This document shows positions 35,674 to 47,387 of a stretch of DNA of 64,000 bases, in pieces. The position numbers and the translations under genes were made by a program. Every line of letters begins with the position of its first letter. The stretch's first letter is position 1. Source of the stretch: Ceratodon purpureus (taxonomy: Eukaryota; Streptophyta; Bryopsida; Pseudoditrichales; Ditrichaceae). The stretch is from contig CM026426.1 of NCBI GenBank assembly GCA_014871385.1, forward strand, positions 19,478,270 through 19,542,269, in the 5' to 3' direction. The notes below the pieces were generated by a model. That model worked only from the letters and a program-made list of their open reading frames with translations. It ran no database searches and was not told where the DNA came from.

Positions 35674-36032
35674 CTTTCTCAAAAAAAAAAAAAAAAATGG
35701 TACCTGTTCACAACCCCAATTTGGACGCCGCAGTCACGTTGGCATAGGACGGGACTAGTCCTCGTCGCTGCTTTCGACGTTGTCCCTGTCAAGGTGATGG
35801 TTAGAAGGGTCGATTACAGACTCAAGAGACACGGTGACAAGAATGAAAAACGGACTTCTGAACCCAATCAGGAGAATGGAAAACGAATTTTGCTGCTTCT
35901 AAATGTAAACCCTAAGCTGGTGGTAAGCGCCTCGGGACTTCTTCTATTCAATGACCGTAAACCAACAACTGTAAACCCTAGTCCGAAAACATGAAGCAGT
36001 AAAAAGAATTGCGAATTTCAGAGGATCGTTAC

Positions 36033-36209
36033 CTTGGAATGCTCTACAAAAAAAAAGCGCGACTCGACGGGTGTTTCTACGGAGCTCCTGCAAACAATCC
36101 AAATGCCAATAAGGTTGGCGATGAAGGAATCCATACCGCGACCAAATAAAACGACCGAAACAGCAAAAAACGACAAAACAAGAGAGAAACAGGCGCCGCT
36201 TACCTCCAT
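36033..36209 (-). CDS. Exons 1 and 2 of the zinc-finger gene
   Basis: On the minus strand ATGGAG (36,209-36,204) is followed by a GTAAGC donor. A 116-bp intron ends TTTGCAG, and exon 2 (36,087-36,033) ends CAAG|GTAACG. The first 20 codons are basic (Arg-rich). Exon 2 ends in phase 1 and exon 3 (from 21,934) supplies the two missing bases, so the three exons form one frame when Gypsy-B is removed. The A of the ATG is the first base of the 10-bp duplication made by the Mutator-like element, which therefore sits directly upstream in the 5' UTR. Confidence 0.55.
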
Positions 36210-36230
36210 GCCACCAAAGGGAAAACCACA

Positions 36231-36266
36231 GGTGTGAGCGTAGAGCGTAGAGCGTAGAGCGTAGAA
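36231..36266 (+). repeat. Left terminal inverted repeat with tandem GAGCGTA
   Basis: Starts GGTGTGAGCGTA and consists largely of four tandem GAGCGTA heptamers, ending AGAA. It is identical over 36 bases to the complement of 54,830-54,865. Tandem heptamers in a terminus would present several transposase binding sites. Confidence 0.92.
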
Positions 36267-36739
36267 ATTCTGCCGGCCTACGCTCTGACCAAAAATATTT
36301 AATGGAACATTAAGACCCTATTACCACGGATTTAGGCATTATTGAATTCTGTGGATTTCTTTTCTAGGTTGAAGGATACCCTACATCCGCGGTAATAGGG
36401 TCCTAAAAACTAGTTATAATATTTTCTATCGTGGTAAATTAGGGCTGACGTCATCATAAAAAAATGATTACCGGGGACCATTATTAAAAGGGTGGATTGT
36501 CAATGCTTTAAATGTCTGAGCTTTATTCGATTTATAGAATAATTTATGTTAGTTTAGGGTTAGTGCAATATTATGGCTAACGTCATAATTTATAAGTGGT
36601 CATATATAAAAGGAATGGGAAGATACAATACCAGCATCTACTTCTACTAATAGTTTAGGGCATGGATGAGTGGCAATCGCTATTGATGAAACCCTAGCAG
36701 TCAACAGGAGGCAGTTAACAATCTAGTATAAGTTACATT

Positions 36740-36752
36740 GGGTTTAGGGTTT
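36740..36752 (-). promoter_or_regulatory. Telo-box upstream of the viroplasmin-domain gene
   Basis: GGGTTTAGGGTTT (complement AAACCCTAAACCC) lies about 80 bases before the ATG at 36,834. Telo-boxes are frequent in plant promoters. Similar words occur at about 36,650 and in the Gypsy-B LTR. Promoter function is inferred. Confidence 0.45.
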
Positions 36753-36833
36753 GGACGCCATTCTGAGGACCTTTGTTTCTTGTATTCGCTGCGTGCGTTA
36801 GTTTCTTGGTTGTGATAGTGTGACGTTGCAAAA

Positions 36834-37286
36834 ATGGTGGACAGTTGTAGTAGTCATAGAGGTTTGTCCGATAAAAGAGGATTGAGAGAAATCGCTGCTA
36901 TGATGGTTTGGGCAGTGGCGGCGTTGATGTTGCGTATCTGCGAAGTCCTGTTTGAACGGGTTGATCGATGGTTTAGGGAAGGTCAGAGACGGGATTCTAG
37001 AGTTCAGATTGTGCAGGCGGAAGAAGAGAATACGGAGTTCCTTCAACAGGGTGATGTTGTGGATTGGATGAGACGGGAGGTGCGAATGGGAAGGGAGATG
37101 TCAAACCTGAGATCTAGGGTTTTGACAAAGAAGGAAGGGAGATACTATGCTGTACGACGAGGAAGGATAGCGGGTGTGGTTCGAGAGTGGGAGGAGTGCA
37201 AGAGAAGGGTGCATAGGTACAGTGGCGCCCAATACAAATCATTCAGTACCCTAGATGAAGCAGTTCAGTATTTGCAAGAGGGCTAG
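36834..37286 (+). CDS. Membrane-anchored viroplasmin/RNase H1-N-domain protein (copy 1)
   Basis: A complete 150-residue frame with ATG at 36,834. Residues about 20-42 are hydrophobic (a membrane helix or buried helix), followed by a charged linker. Residues 103-148 match the Caulimovirus viroplasmin / RNase H1 N-terminal domain: YYAVRRGR, then W-E-x-C, VHRY-x-GAQYKSF and T-L-x-EA-x2-YL. In RNase H1 this fold binds RNA:DNA hybrids or double-stranded RNA. There is no RNase H catalytic domain here. It lies 0.6 kb inside the left end of the transposon, transcribed inward, and has no intron. A second copy sits antisense in the Copia element (58,463-59,024). Confidence 0.75.
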   Translation: MVDSCSSHRGLSDKRGLREIAAMMVWAVAALMLRICEVLFERVDRWFREGQRRDSRVQIVQAEEENTEFLQQGDVVDWMRREVRMGREMSNLRSRVLTKKEGRYYAVRRGRIAGVVREWEECKRRVHRYSGAQYKSFSTLDEAVQYLQEG

Positions 37287-37787
37287 TTTATCAAACAAAG
37301 GTTGTATCGTGTTATAGAGAAAAATAATGTCTATCATGAAGAATGACATGTAGTGTATACATGAAGATAAAGAGCCATAGACTAAGTAGAAGAAGAATCA
37401 TCACTAACAATGCCATATATTGTGGACATGAAAATAAGAAGCCATAGAATAAGTAATAAGAAGCCATAGACTATGTAGGAGGATAATCATTACTCAAAGG
37501 TTGGTCACACTGATCAGCTTCAATGTCTAGAAAACGGAATACTCTATTGCAATAGCGGTAACGACTAGAGTCATCGATCGCAGGTGAAGTTGCACGTGTG
37601 AATTGTTGTGCAATGCCCTCGGCATAGGAAGGCAGGGAAAACGTGGACGGGGGACTCTTGTAAAGCTCAGAGTTAACGCTTAGTCGCCGTTTGAGACCTG
37701 CATGCCTAGAAATGCAAACATAGTCAAGTTGATTTCCATTGGTATTGAAGATGAAAATTGCTAGGAGATGGTTTAGGGAAGAAATTG
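37287..37787. repeat. Spacer with short direct repeats
   Basis: Between two convergent genes. The phrase AAGCCATAGACTA(A)GTA recurs three times at about 37,370-37,475 (agccatagactaagtag, gccatagaataagtaa, gccatagactatgtag). Nothing else is recognised. The stretch should hold the poly(A) sites of both neighbours. Confidence 0.5.
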
Positions 37788-40700
37788 TTACGCACCCATA
37801 TAAATGCGCCCCTTTTTGGGTGGAGGAGAATCACTGTTAGAGTCAAATTGAGACTCTCCGCTGTACTCTTTGACAACAGGTTTATTCTTGTAGGCAGCAA
37901 GCACTCCCTCAAAAATCTCGTGATCACGCTCCAATGCTATCAAATGACGTTTCGAACGCGCACATGCAATGACAGAAGCTCCTAAACAATTACAAGTACA
38001 AATTAGTGATCATAATGTTACACAATATTACTCACAGAGAAAAGGTATGGCCTAGAACTGTTAGGAGATTGTGACCAAACAGAGCAGCAATCAGTCAGAA
38101 AAAGTGTAAATCACAGAAGATAGATCAGTGAGAAAGGAGATAGATCTATCGTAGAAACGGAGGAATTACATCGCCTGGATAATACTGGCCTTGAAGCCTG
38201 AAGAAATTCAATACAAAAATTAAAGGATCTCCTCTAAAAAGGATGGGTCATGTGATGGAAACGAAGGCATCCATGACATTGGTCCTCTGTATGAATGCTG
38301 TCAGAGTAAGCAATCGCAAACAGTGTAAACTGAAGGAAATTAAGAAAAAAAATAAAAAATGGAAGTAGTTTAAAGGATAAACCAATGTGAATGTGAGGTA
38401 CTGAATCATGAAATGAAACTAGTTTCAGGAAGAAAAATGGACAGTCAAGAGTAAGAGAGACATCAAAAAAAATTAAAATTGATTGAGTTAAGAGTCAGTG
38501 ACAAATTTCAAAAAGAGTGTTCTAACATTCACAAATTGAATCAGAATGAACATAAACAATATGGCAAAGGTCGACCACAGTCAAGGACAGAATTTGAATA
38601 GTTAATTTTATTTGGACTGTATATGAAAGGGCAGGCTAAATTTGACGCAGTATGTCCAAGACTTTTAATGAAAACCGAAACAATTAAGACCGAACCCATG
38701 ACTGATGGGGCTACGAAATCTTAGCACAAAGCATATAGAAGCTGAACCAAATAAGGATTACAGCTCATCAAATCAGGACGATCAAGGCTTGACATGTACC
38801 ATAGAAAAAAAAAAAATGTGATATGAACATACCTGTGCTGGCACTCCAGTCAAAAACGATGTCTCCCTCGTCAGTGAGTAAGTCCACAAAACTCTGGATG
38901 AACGAAGGGTCCTTCTCACGGGAGCCACGCCATGGGGTCCCGTCACGACGGAGGAGCTGAGAAATTTTGTCGGTGAAGTTACACAAATCATCTTGTTCGT
39001 CTGGGACGATGTTAACCCCGGCGTACTCTTTGTTTAATTGTCGAGTTCTAAATTTCACGCCCACGCTCTTGCGAGCATACACCTTGATGTTGAAATTGTG
39101 CGTCTAGAGAGAAAACCAGAGTTAGTATATAAGAGATTAAGGATCCAAAGAAGAAAATGATTGCTAAAAAGAGGAAGGACTTACGAATTTCTTATGAGGT
39201 AGAGTAGAGGCCATAGGGAGGGGATTGTATCCCCACCAGTCGCGAACAACACGAAAATCATAAGCACGGGAACGGTCATCTAAGACGCGTTCAATTTTGC
39301 GATCCTTGGCATGCATAAGAAGGATACATCCTACATCTGTTAAGTGGTAGGATGCAAAGTAGAAGAGGTTCTCAACATAGTCCTTTTCTCGTACGTTCCA
39401 TGAAGGAACCTCTTGCTCTGATATCACTAGAACTGGCAATCCCTCCGGAGCATCCGCAATGATCAAATCAATGCCAGGATGTTTTGGATTGAATTCTATG
39501 GCCGTGACAGGGTACCTTCGACCTTGTCCAATCTGGAAAAACGAAAGTTCAGAAGTGAGACAAACACGGTTTCAAAAGAATGAAAACTGTATTAACTAAG
39601 AGATGGTTCAGAAACTCTGGTTTTACACTGATGCTCACATGGTCAAATAGCTACAAGTTCAAGTAACTGCGATTTCTGCCTATTAGCACACATAACAATA
39701 AACTTACAATAACGTGAACCTACAATCCATTCAAAGTATACTTAACTGTGTGCCTGCAGGGATTGTTAGTCATAATAATCAGGCCAAAGCATTCGGAAAA
39801 TAACAAGGATATGGCATTATTTAGAGTGCCTCGCAGCATTCTAAATAATCAGAGGGTAGGGTTCGATCCAGCATATTAACCGTGCGGAAGAGCCTCTTTT
39901 ACACACAAATTGCACCAAAATGTACCGCATTAAGATTATTAATTTATGGCAAAAAGGAGCCAGACTCTACTAAATTACAACCATGTCGGAACTGGCTGAA
40001 TTCTGAATGGATACAGAGAAACAAACAGTCGTGACATTGACTTCGCTTAGATGTTGAGAACCAGGACTACGACGTATACACAAGATTAAAAGCATGAGCA
40101 ATGAATAAACTCGCTTTAGACTTGAGCAAGACTAATACAGGTCATTCATTGTATTGAGCAGTCCACAACCCGCAAAAGCAAGGTAGATCTGTGTACCTGG
40201 TGAATATGCTGAACGATATCCATAATTTGAGGCACCCATGTACTTTTGTGGTTGGACTCGCAAACCATCTCAACCGGGTTTCCTCTTTCCAGGTACATGG
40301 GCAATGTTGGTATCTCTGGACCAGAGGATGATGACGGAATTGTCTTTGGCATCAGAATGGGACGCGTTACGATCCTGGCCTGGCCTCACTGATGAGGAGA
40401 CTGAGCGGAGTCTCCATCTAATTTAAAGGAAGGACGCGAGCAGGCATTGAAAACCCCTCCCTCAGATGCTTGGGAGGAATTAGCCCCGACTTTCCCTGCA
40501 CTCAGCCCCTGAGACACCTGAGACAAGATCTCGGCAGTTACCCCTTGAGTCTTAGTGGCCGTCAGCACAGATGCATTCCCACCTGTCTGCCCAAGGTCTT
40601 GAGGAACATCAATGTTGTCATTGTTTCCATCTTCAAGGGGTGGTGCGGGTGGATGGTTTTTTTTGTTCCTACGCTTGGTGCCACGAACTCCACGACCTCT

Positions 40701-41919
40701 GGTCTGTGCAACGGGAGAGACTGATGCAGGCGGTTCGTCTTCGAGTTCAAGCCCTTCTACTTCTAAATGCAGTTGTGTGCCTCCTATCGCAGAAGGACTA
40801 GGGGGAGGGACCAAGTACGCCTCATCCTGGTGGACAATATTCCGTTCGCACTCAAGGAACCAGGCCCCTGTCAATAGCAAATGATTATCAAACCGGTCTT
40901 GGTGATCTGCAGTAAAGATGGTAGGTTGTGATTCAAGTAAAGCCACGTCTTCGAATTGCTTTGGCATGGCCCAGACACCAAGCGCGCCTTTATGAACAAG
41001 TTCGTTTTGAAAGTATCTGCAATCACAATGGTTAATAATATATAGATGGATTTGGTAGAAACACAATTCAGTACAAGAAATAGAATCGAAGAAATTACCT
41101 GTAGACTAGGCGATTCCCGGCCATCTTGCCTCCCTCAATCTTGAGGAGATCCGATCCCTTATGAAACCTGGGGCTTGCATTAGCTCCGAGTAAATATCCA
41201 TAAGCTTTTTTCCATAAGGGAACTCTCCACTTCTCAACGTACTGAATTGGTTTCAGAACTTCGTCTTTCCAGTCGATGTGAAGATTGTGAGTAGCGACCA
41301 GCCTCTCCACCTCATCAACGAGGTACCTCTCCAACTGAAGATGCTCGGAATTGTTAGAATAGATTAATGAAGTTAGAAGAAACATGTATGGAATGTAAAA
41401 GAAACAGGGTAGAGGATGTGAGGAATACCTGAGCCCAGAGGGATGTGACATGAAGCCATGTGTCTAGAGTCTTGTCCTTCATTGGCCGATCTTCTGGAAA
41501 CTGTACACTCTTGCGAACAGCGAGTGTCGCATTCCACCATTGAAGCCATTTGGTCTTGTGATCAGAGGGAACGTTGGTCGTTGCGATTTTGTGTAGGCGG
41601 TCAAGTGTCATATCCGCCAAAGGGAAATAAGAGTAATGATAATTGATCTGGAAAAAAGAAAAGAGTAAATGAGAGAATTATATGAAGAACTGGAAATAAA
41701 CAAGTGGAGGTAAAGAATCGAGAGTACCTCTTTTTCAAAAGACTCTCCTAGAGCTGGGTTCGCAACCGCTACCAACTTGTCAAAGTTTTTATTTCGGATT
41801 GCCTTGATGCATTTTTGGACAACAGTGTCCATTGCTTTCCAAACACCATGTCCAGTTGGTTTAGGATTGTTCTCGTAATAACTGGAACACGCAATGTCTG
41901 AAGCTTTTGAGACTTCACC

Positions 41920-44164
41920 CTGAACATAAAGTAATTCAGTTAGATAAAGGTCAGTCGGTAGCTTGCACTAAAAACATTGACTCGGCTAAAGTTATTATTG
42001 ACAGTGAGCTAGAATACGATATGTGAATCTGAGCACATTAACAGAAATGAAAAATTCTCGAAGTACTCATGAATCCATATTAATCTATAACTTTCCAAGC
42101 AGTTGGTGACAATGAACTTAATTATTTGCAGTAAACGAACTGTAGTTCTTAATAAACAAGACTACCGTCTGCGACAAAACAATAAACGAAGTTAGTCTTG
42201 GTGATATCAGAGGAGATGTTCGAATGGTTACAACTTGGATAATGTCCAGTTTCAAAAAAGTCATCAACAGTCTTTGCTGATACTATCGAGTAAACATAAA
42301 TAGCTTGTAAATAAAACAACATAGTCGTTCTGAAATAGACTGAGCAAAAAGCGTAGAAATGCTAGTCTGGCGAAATCTAATACGGTACTAGCTGAAGAAT
42401 TGGATTACTTCTCTGTTAAGGAAGTGGGCACCTGCGAGGAGATCATGGGCCTACCTAGGGAGCAAGTTTAGCGAACTCCAGTTATTGAAGGGCAATCTAA
42501 CACCTTGTGAAAGAGTTGGTTTGAGCATTGTATCGATGTAACTCTATGAGATATCTCCTCAATGGACGTGTAGGTTTTGAATATCTACGACCAAAGTTTT
42601 TAGAACAACGCCCAGAGAAATTGACTCCGGAATAGCGTAAGGGACTAGAAATGAAACAAACACACTTGGACAAAAAATTACATCGAAAACCTATACAGGA
42701 ACAATCCTTGACCGCAATCCGGCATCAACTGGAAAGATTGAGCATAAACCAAACGACTCGCAACCTCTGTGACAGAGGTGTAGGCTAACTTCCCGCAACC
42801 AAAGACTTAAATGCTTGACAACCGCCAGCGATCGTAGAAGGAACCAATCCCCGCCATCAAAGACAAAAGCAAGCCCCAACGACCCAAACGAAACAACCAT
42901 GTACAGACTAAACCGTCATGAACATGAAGGATGCTGAATGAAGCCCCAGAAATGCAGAATCAGGAGATGCTATGGGCAGGCTGCGTTACCGTAGGCCTGA
43001 ATAATATTATGAAGCACCCGGGCCCCCAATCTAAGATAAAAAATCGGAGCAGAACTTGAAGAAAACCAAAGCGGGAACATGTGCTAGACTCTAGAAACTC
43101 AAGCTAGACATGTGCTAGACTCTAGGAAATAAGAACTCGATCTTGTCCAGGATCCAGCGAATTCAATAAACAAAAAGAATCCACAGAACCGAAAGAGGAG
43201 ACACAATCGTATTAGAAACTTTCAAGACCAATTTGAAAAATTGAAACAGTATATAGAAGCTTTGATACCTGGGGGCTGCCTTCCATTGTAAAATTTATAA
43301 AATTTTAATTTCCCCTTAAACAAATACCTAGGAGAAGAATGCTCAATGAACTCATGCGAAACCTAAGAGAAGAAATTTATGATGGCAGACTACGTTACCG
43401 CAAGCTTACTTTCGGTAGGCCGGATTTCCAAACCAGAAATGAATAAAATTAACCAAGCCCCTTAATCAAAGATGGACCAAGAACATAATCAAAGATAGAA
43501 CATTAATTTAACCAAGCCCCTTACTCGAAGCAAAATCTGAAGGAGACTAGAAACCAAAGCATCGATGGGGGATATCAAACCAGTCTTTACTGATGCTATC
43601 TACATGAAATATGTGTGAAATGTATTAACTTACTCGTACATAAATTCACACATGAAAGAGCAGATTTAACTAATCAAAATTGGGAATGAAAATAATTAGT
43701 TCAGAAACCAAAAAACATCGGCAGAAGAGACACAGCAATTTAGGAAACTTTCAAAACTTAGGATTAAGAATGCAAGAACGAGATAGAAATAAAACAGTGT
43801 ATAATGTAGACCTGATACGTGGGGGCAGTCTACGCAGTCAAGAAGATAAATTTTCAAATTTCAATGCCCACTTTAAAACTTGTCACGACCATGAAGGATG
43901 CTGAATGAAGCCTTAGAGATGTGGAGAAGAAATATCTGAGAGCAGACTACGTTAACGCAGGCTTACATTCGAAACTTAAAAGAATAAAGTCACAAAGGCC
44001 AACTGTCCAGGCATAGTACATGGACACAGAACCTGAAGGAGACCATACCGAAAACCTAGGTGCATGTGACGATGTGAGATACTGGAAACCAAGCAGAGTT
44101 TATTAAAACAGTAGTATAATCAAGGAAAGATGAAAATACCATAAGACGCTGTAGAAAGACATAC
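41920..44164 (-). repeat. 2.2-kb intron with scattered palindromes
   Basis: This intron of the methyltransferase-like gene contains no supported gene. Degenerate members of the GCGTTAACGC palindrome family occur near 42,983 (GCTGCGTTACCGTAGGC), 43,391 and 43,948. It also repeats phrases such as ACATGTGCTAGACTCTAG (43,078 and 43,105) and AACCAAGCCCCTTA (43,451 and 43,511). Confidence 0.5.
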
Positions 44165-45242
44165 CGAAAACAAGAATTTGACGAAGACGTCCATCGTCAA
44201 AGAGTACCACGTCGGCTGCTTTGCTTTGTTTTTTTGGCAAACCTCCATGTCCTCGTCAGATATCAATTCTTTGAAGGATTGAAGATCAAGCTTCCCGAAA
44301 GTTCTAACCCGCTGAAGTTTAGCTGGAAGACCTTGTTTCACATGGTCATTCTCAGTTGACATGTTTCATGAGTACAAAAAGCGTAATTAGACCCAAATAA
44401 ATTAAGATGCATGAAGAAAATAAATTAAGAGTGTAATGGGATTACCAATTGATGTCATTCATGGCGTTAAGGAGTAACCCATGTTGTCGGCGTCCATCCA
44501 AAACGATACAATCAGGGGAAATGTACCAAATAGGATCATCTGCATGGAGGATTTTAATGTGACGAGTCCAGGCAGTGACCCTATGATTCCCCTCGTACAC
44601 ATGGAAGAACTTCTTGCTGAATTGCATAAGATCAGGATCCGCTTGGAGACGTTCCTCAAATCGTTCATTCTCGAGCTTCCAAATGGGGTTGAGCCAAACC
44701 TCTTCCGAACCAGTCACAGGGGTCTCCATATCTTGAGCATCGTATAAGGAGACGTATATCACCCGATCGCCTATGCGATAACCTCGAACGAAGTCATTCT
44801 CTAACTTTCAAACATCCTGTTCAATGATTGGGCGAACGAGAGGGCATGTAATCAATCGACAGAGGGGGATACACAGTCTAGATTTCCCCTGTGGAAAATT
44901 TCGAAGTCGATTGATAATTCCCACACAATCGTTCTTGTGCATTAGTCTAATCTCGTTGGCGGTGAACACTTGGTCTTGATCTAAGAGATGGGCAGGCATC
45001 TGACTAACATCTGCCTGGGCAGCCAAGGGTGAATCGACACCCAAGCCGTTAATGGGTGCCATGGAAGGTGTGGGAGTCAAAACCTCGACTGGCGCCTCGA
45101 TAGCATTGAGTTCGAGAATAACCTGAGAAGCAACAGCCGCAACAGCACACTCCTGACTTGCGATTGGATTGGTAGCTTCCAAGGGTTGAGAAGATGTCAT
45201 CGCAGGTCTCAAGGGGAGTGACTCGGAATCTGATAGAGCCAT

Positions 45243-47387
45243 CTGTTAAGAAGAAAAATCCAGTAGTTAGAGTTTAGCAAATATTACAATTAAAAACAGA
45301 GACTAATGTGTAAGGGAGATACAAATTAATTAAAAACATTGTAATGACATTGTAAGTTCAGATGAGACTCAAACAAGAGCATTGTAATGACATTGTAAGC
45401 ATCCTCGTCAACGAGGGTTACTTGAGCCCCAATCAGAATTCCCTTAGCCTCTAGAATCCGTGAGATCTCCAAGCCAGTTTTGCACCCAATATAAAAGAAA
45501 TTTGCAAACCAGATCATCCTCGTAAGCTCTATCTATGCTCCCAGCATAGCATAAAATGCACCCTACCACACGAGCACCGAGGCACAGCTATGCACCCCAG
45601 AACCGAGGCCAGTAATGCACCCTAGCACCGAAGCCAGAAATGCACCCTAGCATGAGCAAAAAACAAAATTAAACCATGAGCTAGAGCATCCTCGTCAACG
45701 AGGGTTACTTCTGAGCCTGTGAGAAATCTTGGTAAGCTTCCCCTTTGAGCCGAAATTGTAATAAAAATAATTTTTAACGAGAGCATCCTCGTCAACGAGG
45801 GTTACAGAAAATCCAACCAATATTCACTGTAAGCTCTCTCTGTATGCTCTCAGATCTCTCGAAGCTAGCAATGCACCCTACAACACGATCAAAGCATCAC
45901 CCCCTGTAATGACATTGTCAGCATCTCGATGCTCAAGGAAGGGGACTTGAGGGCAGTCTGCGTTAACGTAGGCTGCTCTCACAAGTTAAAAAAGAACTTA
46001 AATCTCAACACACATAATCCAAAGCGATCAGTACCGAACCGAAGCATCATCTCGATCCTGAAGAAGAAGGACCCGGGGGCAGTTTGCGTTAACGCAGGCT
46101 GCCTTCACAATGACAAGTTTATTTTCTACGAACCCATCCTAACATTAACTCAAACGTATCAGCAACCATAAACATCATCAAGTAAGAAAATATTAACTCA
46201 ACCATAACGTGAACTTAACCATCGATAAGTTAATCAACTAGTCCCCGTAAATGAATCTGCCTGGGGCAGCCTGCGTTAACGCAGGCTCTCTTCACAGGTA
46301 CAAAAATGATGTAATTGTAACATAATCTAGAGCGAACAGCAATGGACCGAACCACAATATGAGCATCTCATCGCTCAAGCAAGGGGACTTGAGGGCAGTC
46401 TGCGTTAACGTAGGCTGCTCTCACAAGTAAAAACAAATTAAATCTCAACATACATAATCCAAAGCCATTATAACCAAACCGAAGCATCATCTCAATCCTC
46501 AAGCACGAGGACCCGGAGATAGTCTGCGTTATCGCAGGCTGCCTTCACAATGACAAATTAATTGCTAAGGAACCTACCCTAACATTAACTCAAACGTATC
46601 AGCAACCATTGACTCAAATATAACTCAAACATATAACTCAAACATAACCATCAATAACTCAAACAAAACATGGTCAGCGTAGGACCGAACCACAAAGCGA
46701 GCATCTCGATGCTCAAGGAAGGGGACTTCAGGTCAGGCTACGTTAACGTAGGCTGCTCTCTCTAGTACCAAACAAAAGGAAATTCTAACATACATATCCC
46801 AGAGCCATCAGCACAAATCATAGCATCATCTCAATCACGAGGACCCAGGGTCAGTTTGCGTTAACGCAGGCTGCCTTCACAAGATTCTGACCAACACTAA
46901 CATAAACGAAAACCTGTACTTGAAGCCAATATTGAACTTCGAGAAGCCTACACTACGAGAAGCCATACTTGAACTACAGTAACCAGTACTCATGAATGCA
47001 TTATATAAGGGCGGTCTGAGCTTGTAAACTCTCCCCGTCACAAGTGAAATAATAAACATTCAATAAGCATACCACCGGAACAACAATACTTTCACCTCCG
47101 AATTCATACTTCACCAAACTATCACTAGTTCCAAATGGTAATACCACCAACATCCGAGAAAACCTAATTTACAAAGTCAAGCACCTTCACGGAATCAACA
47201 ATGTTTGCATATTCGAATTTCAAATTATTGTTGTAGATAACCTAAGTCCACAATCGCAGCGATCCAAGTCCAAATGTTGTGTTCAGAATTTCTTGATCGC
47301 TGAGGTTTAGGCTACAATTAGCAAGCGACTTGCTGTCCATTATCCTGAGGGTTTAGACCAAAAGTTTGAGTTGGAATTCTAACTCAC
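45243..47387. repeat. Intron packed with two families of palindromic hairpins
   Basis: Family 1: TGCGTTAACGCA or a one-to-two-base variant at 45,959, 46,085, 46,272, 46,401, 46,525, 46,739 and 46,856. It is usually extended by GGCAG...CTGCC to a 30-base stem; the 46,272 copy has a 20-base perfect palindrome. Units alternate (one ending in TGCTCTCAC, the next in TGCCTTCACAA) and form three larger tandem blocks (about 45,930-46,120, 46,375-46,560, 46,715-46,890). Family 2: CCTCGTCAACGAGG at 45,403, 45,690 and 45,787, each inside a longer GCATCCTCGTCAACGAGGGT copy. Positions 47,000-47,380 show nothing more. Confidence 0.8.

Larger units (their letters stand above)
21935..35678. repeat. 5-bp target-site duplication of Gypsy-B
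   Basis: CTTTC occurs at 21,935-21,939 and again at 35,674-35,678, immediately outside the two LTRs. A 5-bp duplication is the norm for Ty3/Gypsy integrases. This fixes both ends of the element and shows that it has not recombined with another copy. Confidence 0.9.

Noticed and set aside
37788-39532. The methyltransferase-like exons as part of a DIRS-type retrotransposon, some of which encode adenine methylases
   Set aside because: There is no tyrosine recombinase or DIRS-type RT nearby. The gene lies between terminal inverted repeats of a DDE transposon and is multi-exonic.
45930-46890. A CRISPR array, because of regularly spaced palindromic repeats
   Set aside because: Spacing is irregular, repeat units diverge, flanks are themselves repeated, there are no cas genes, and the context is eukaryotic intron.
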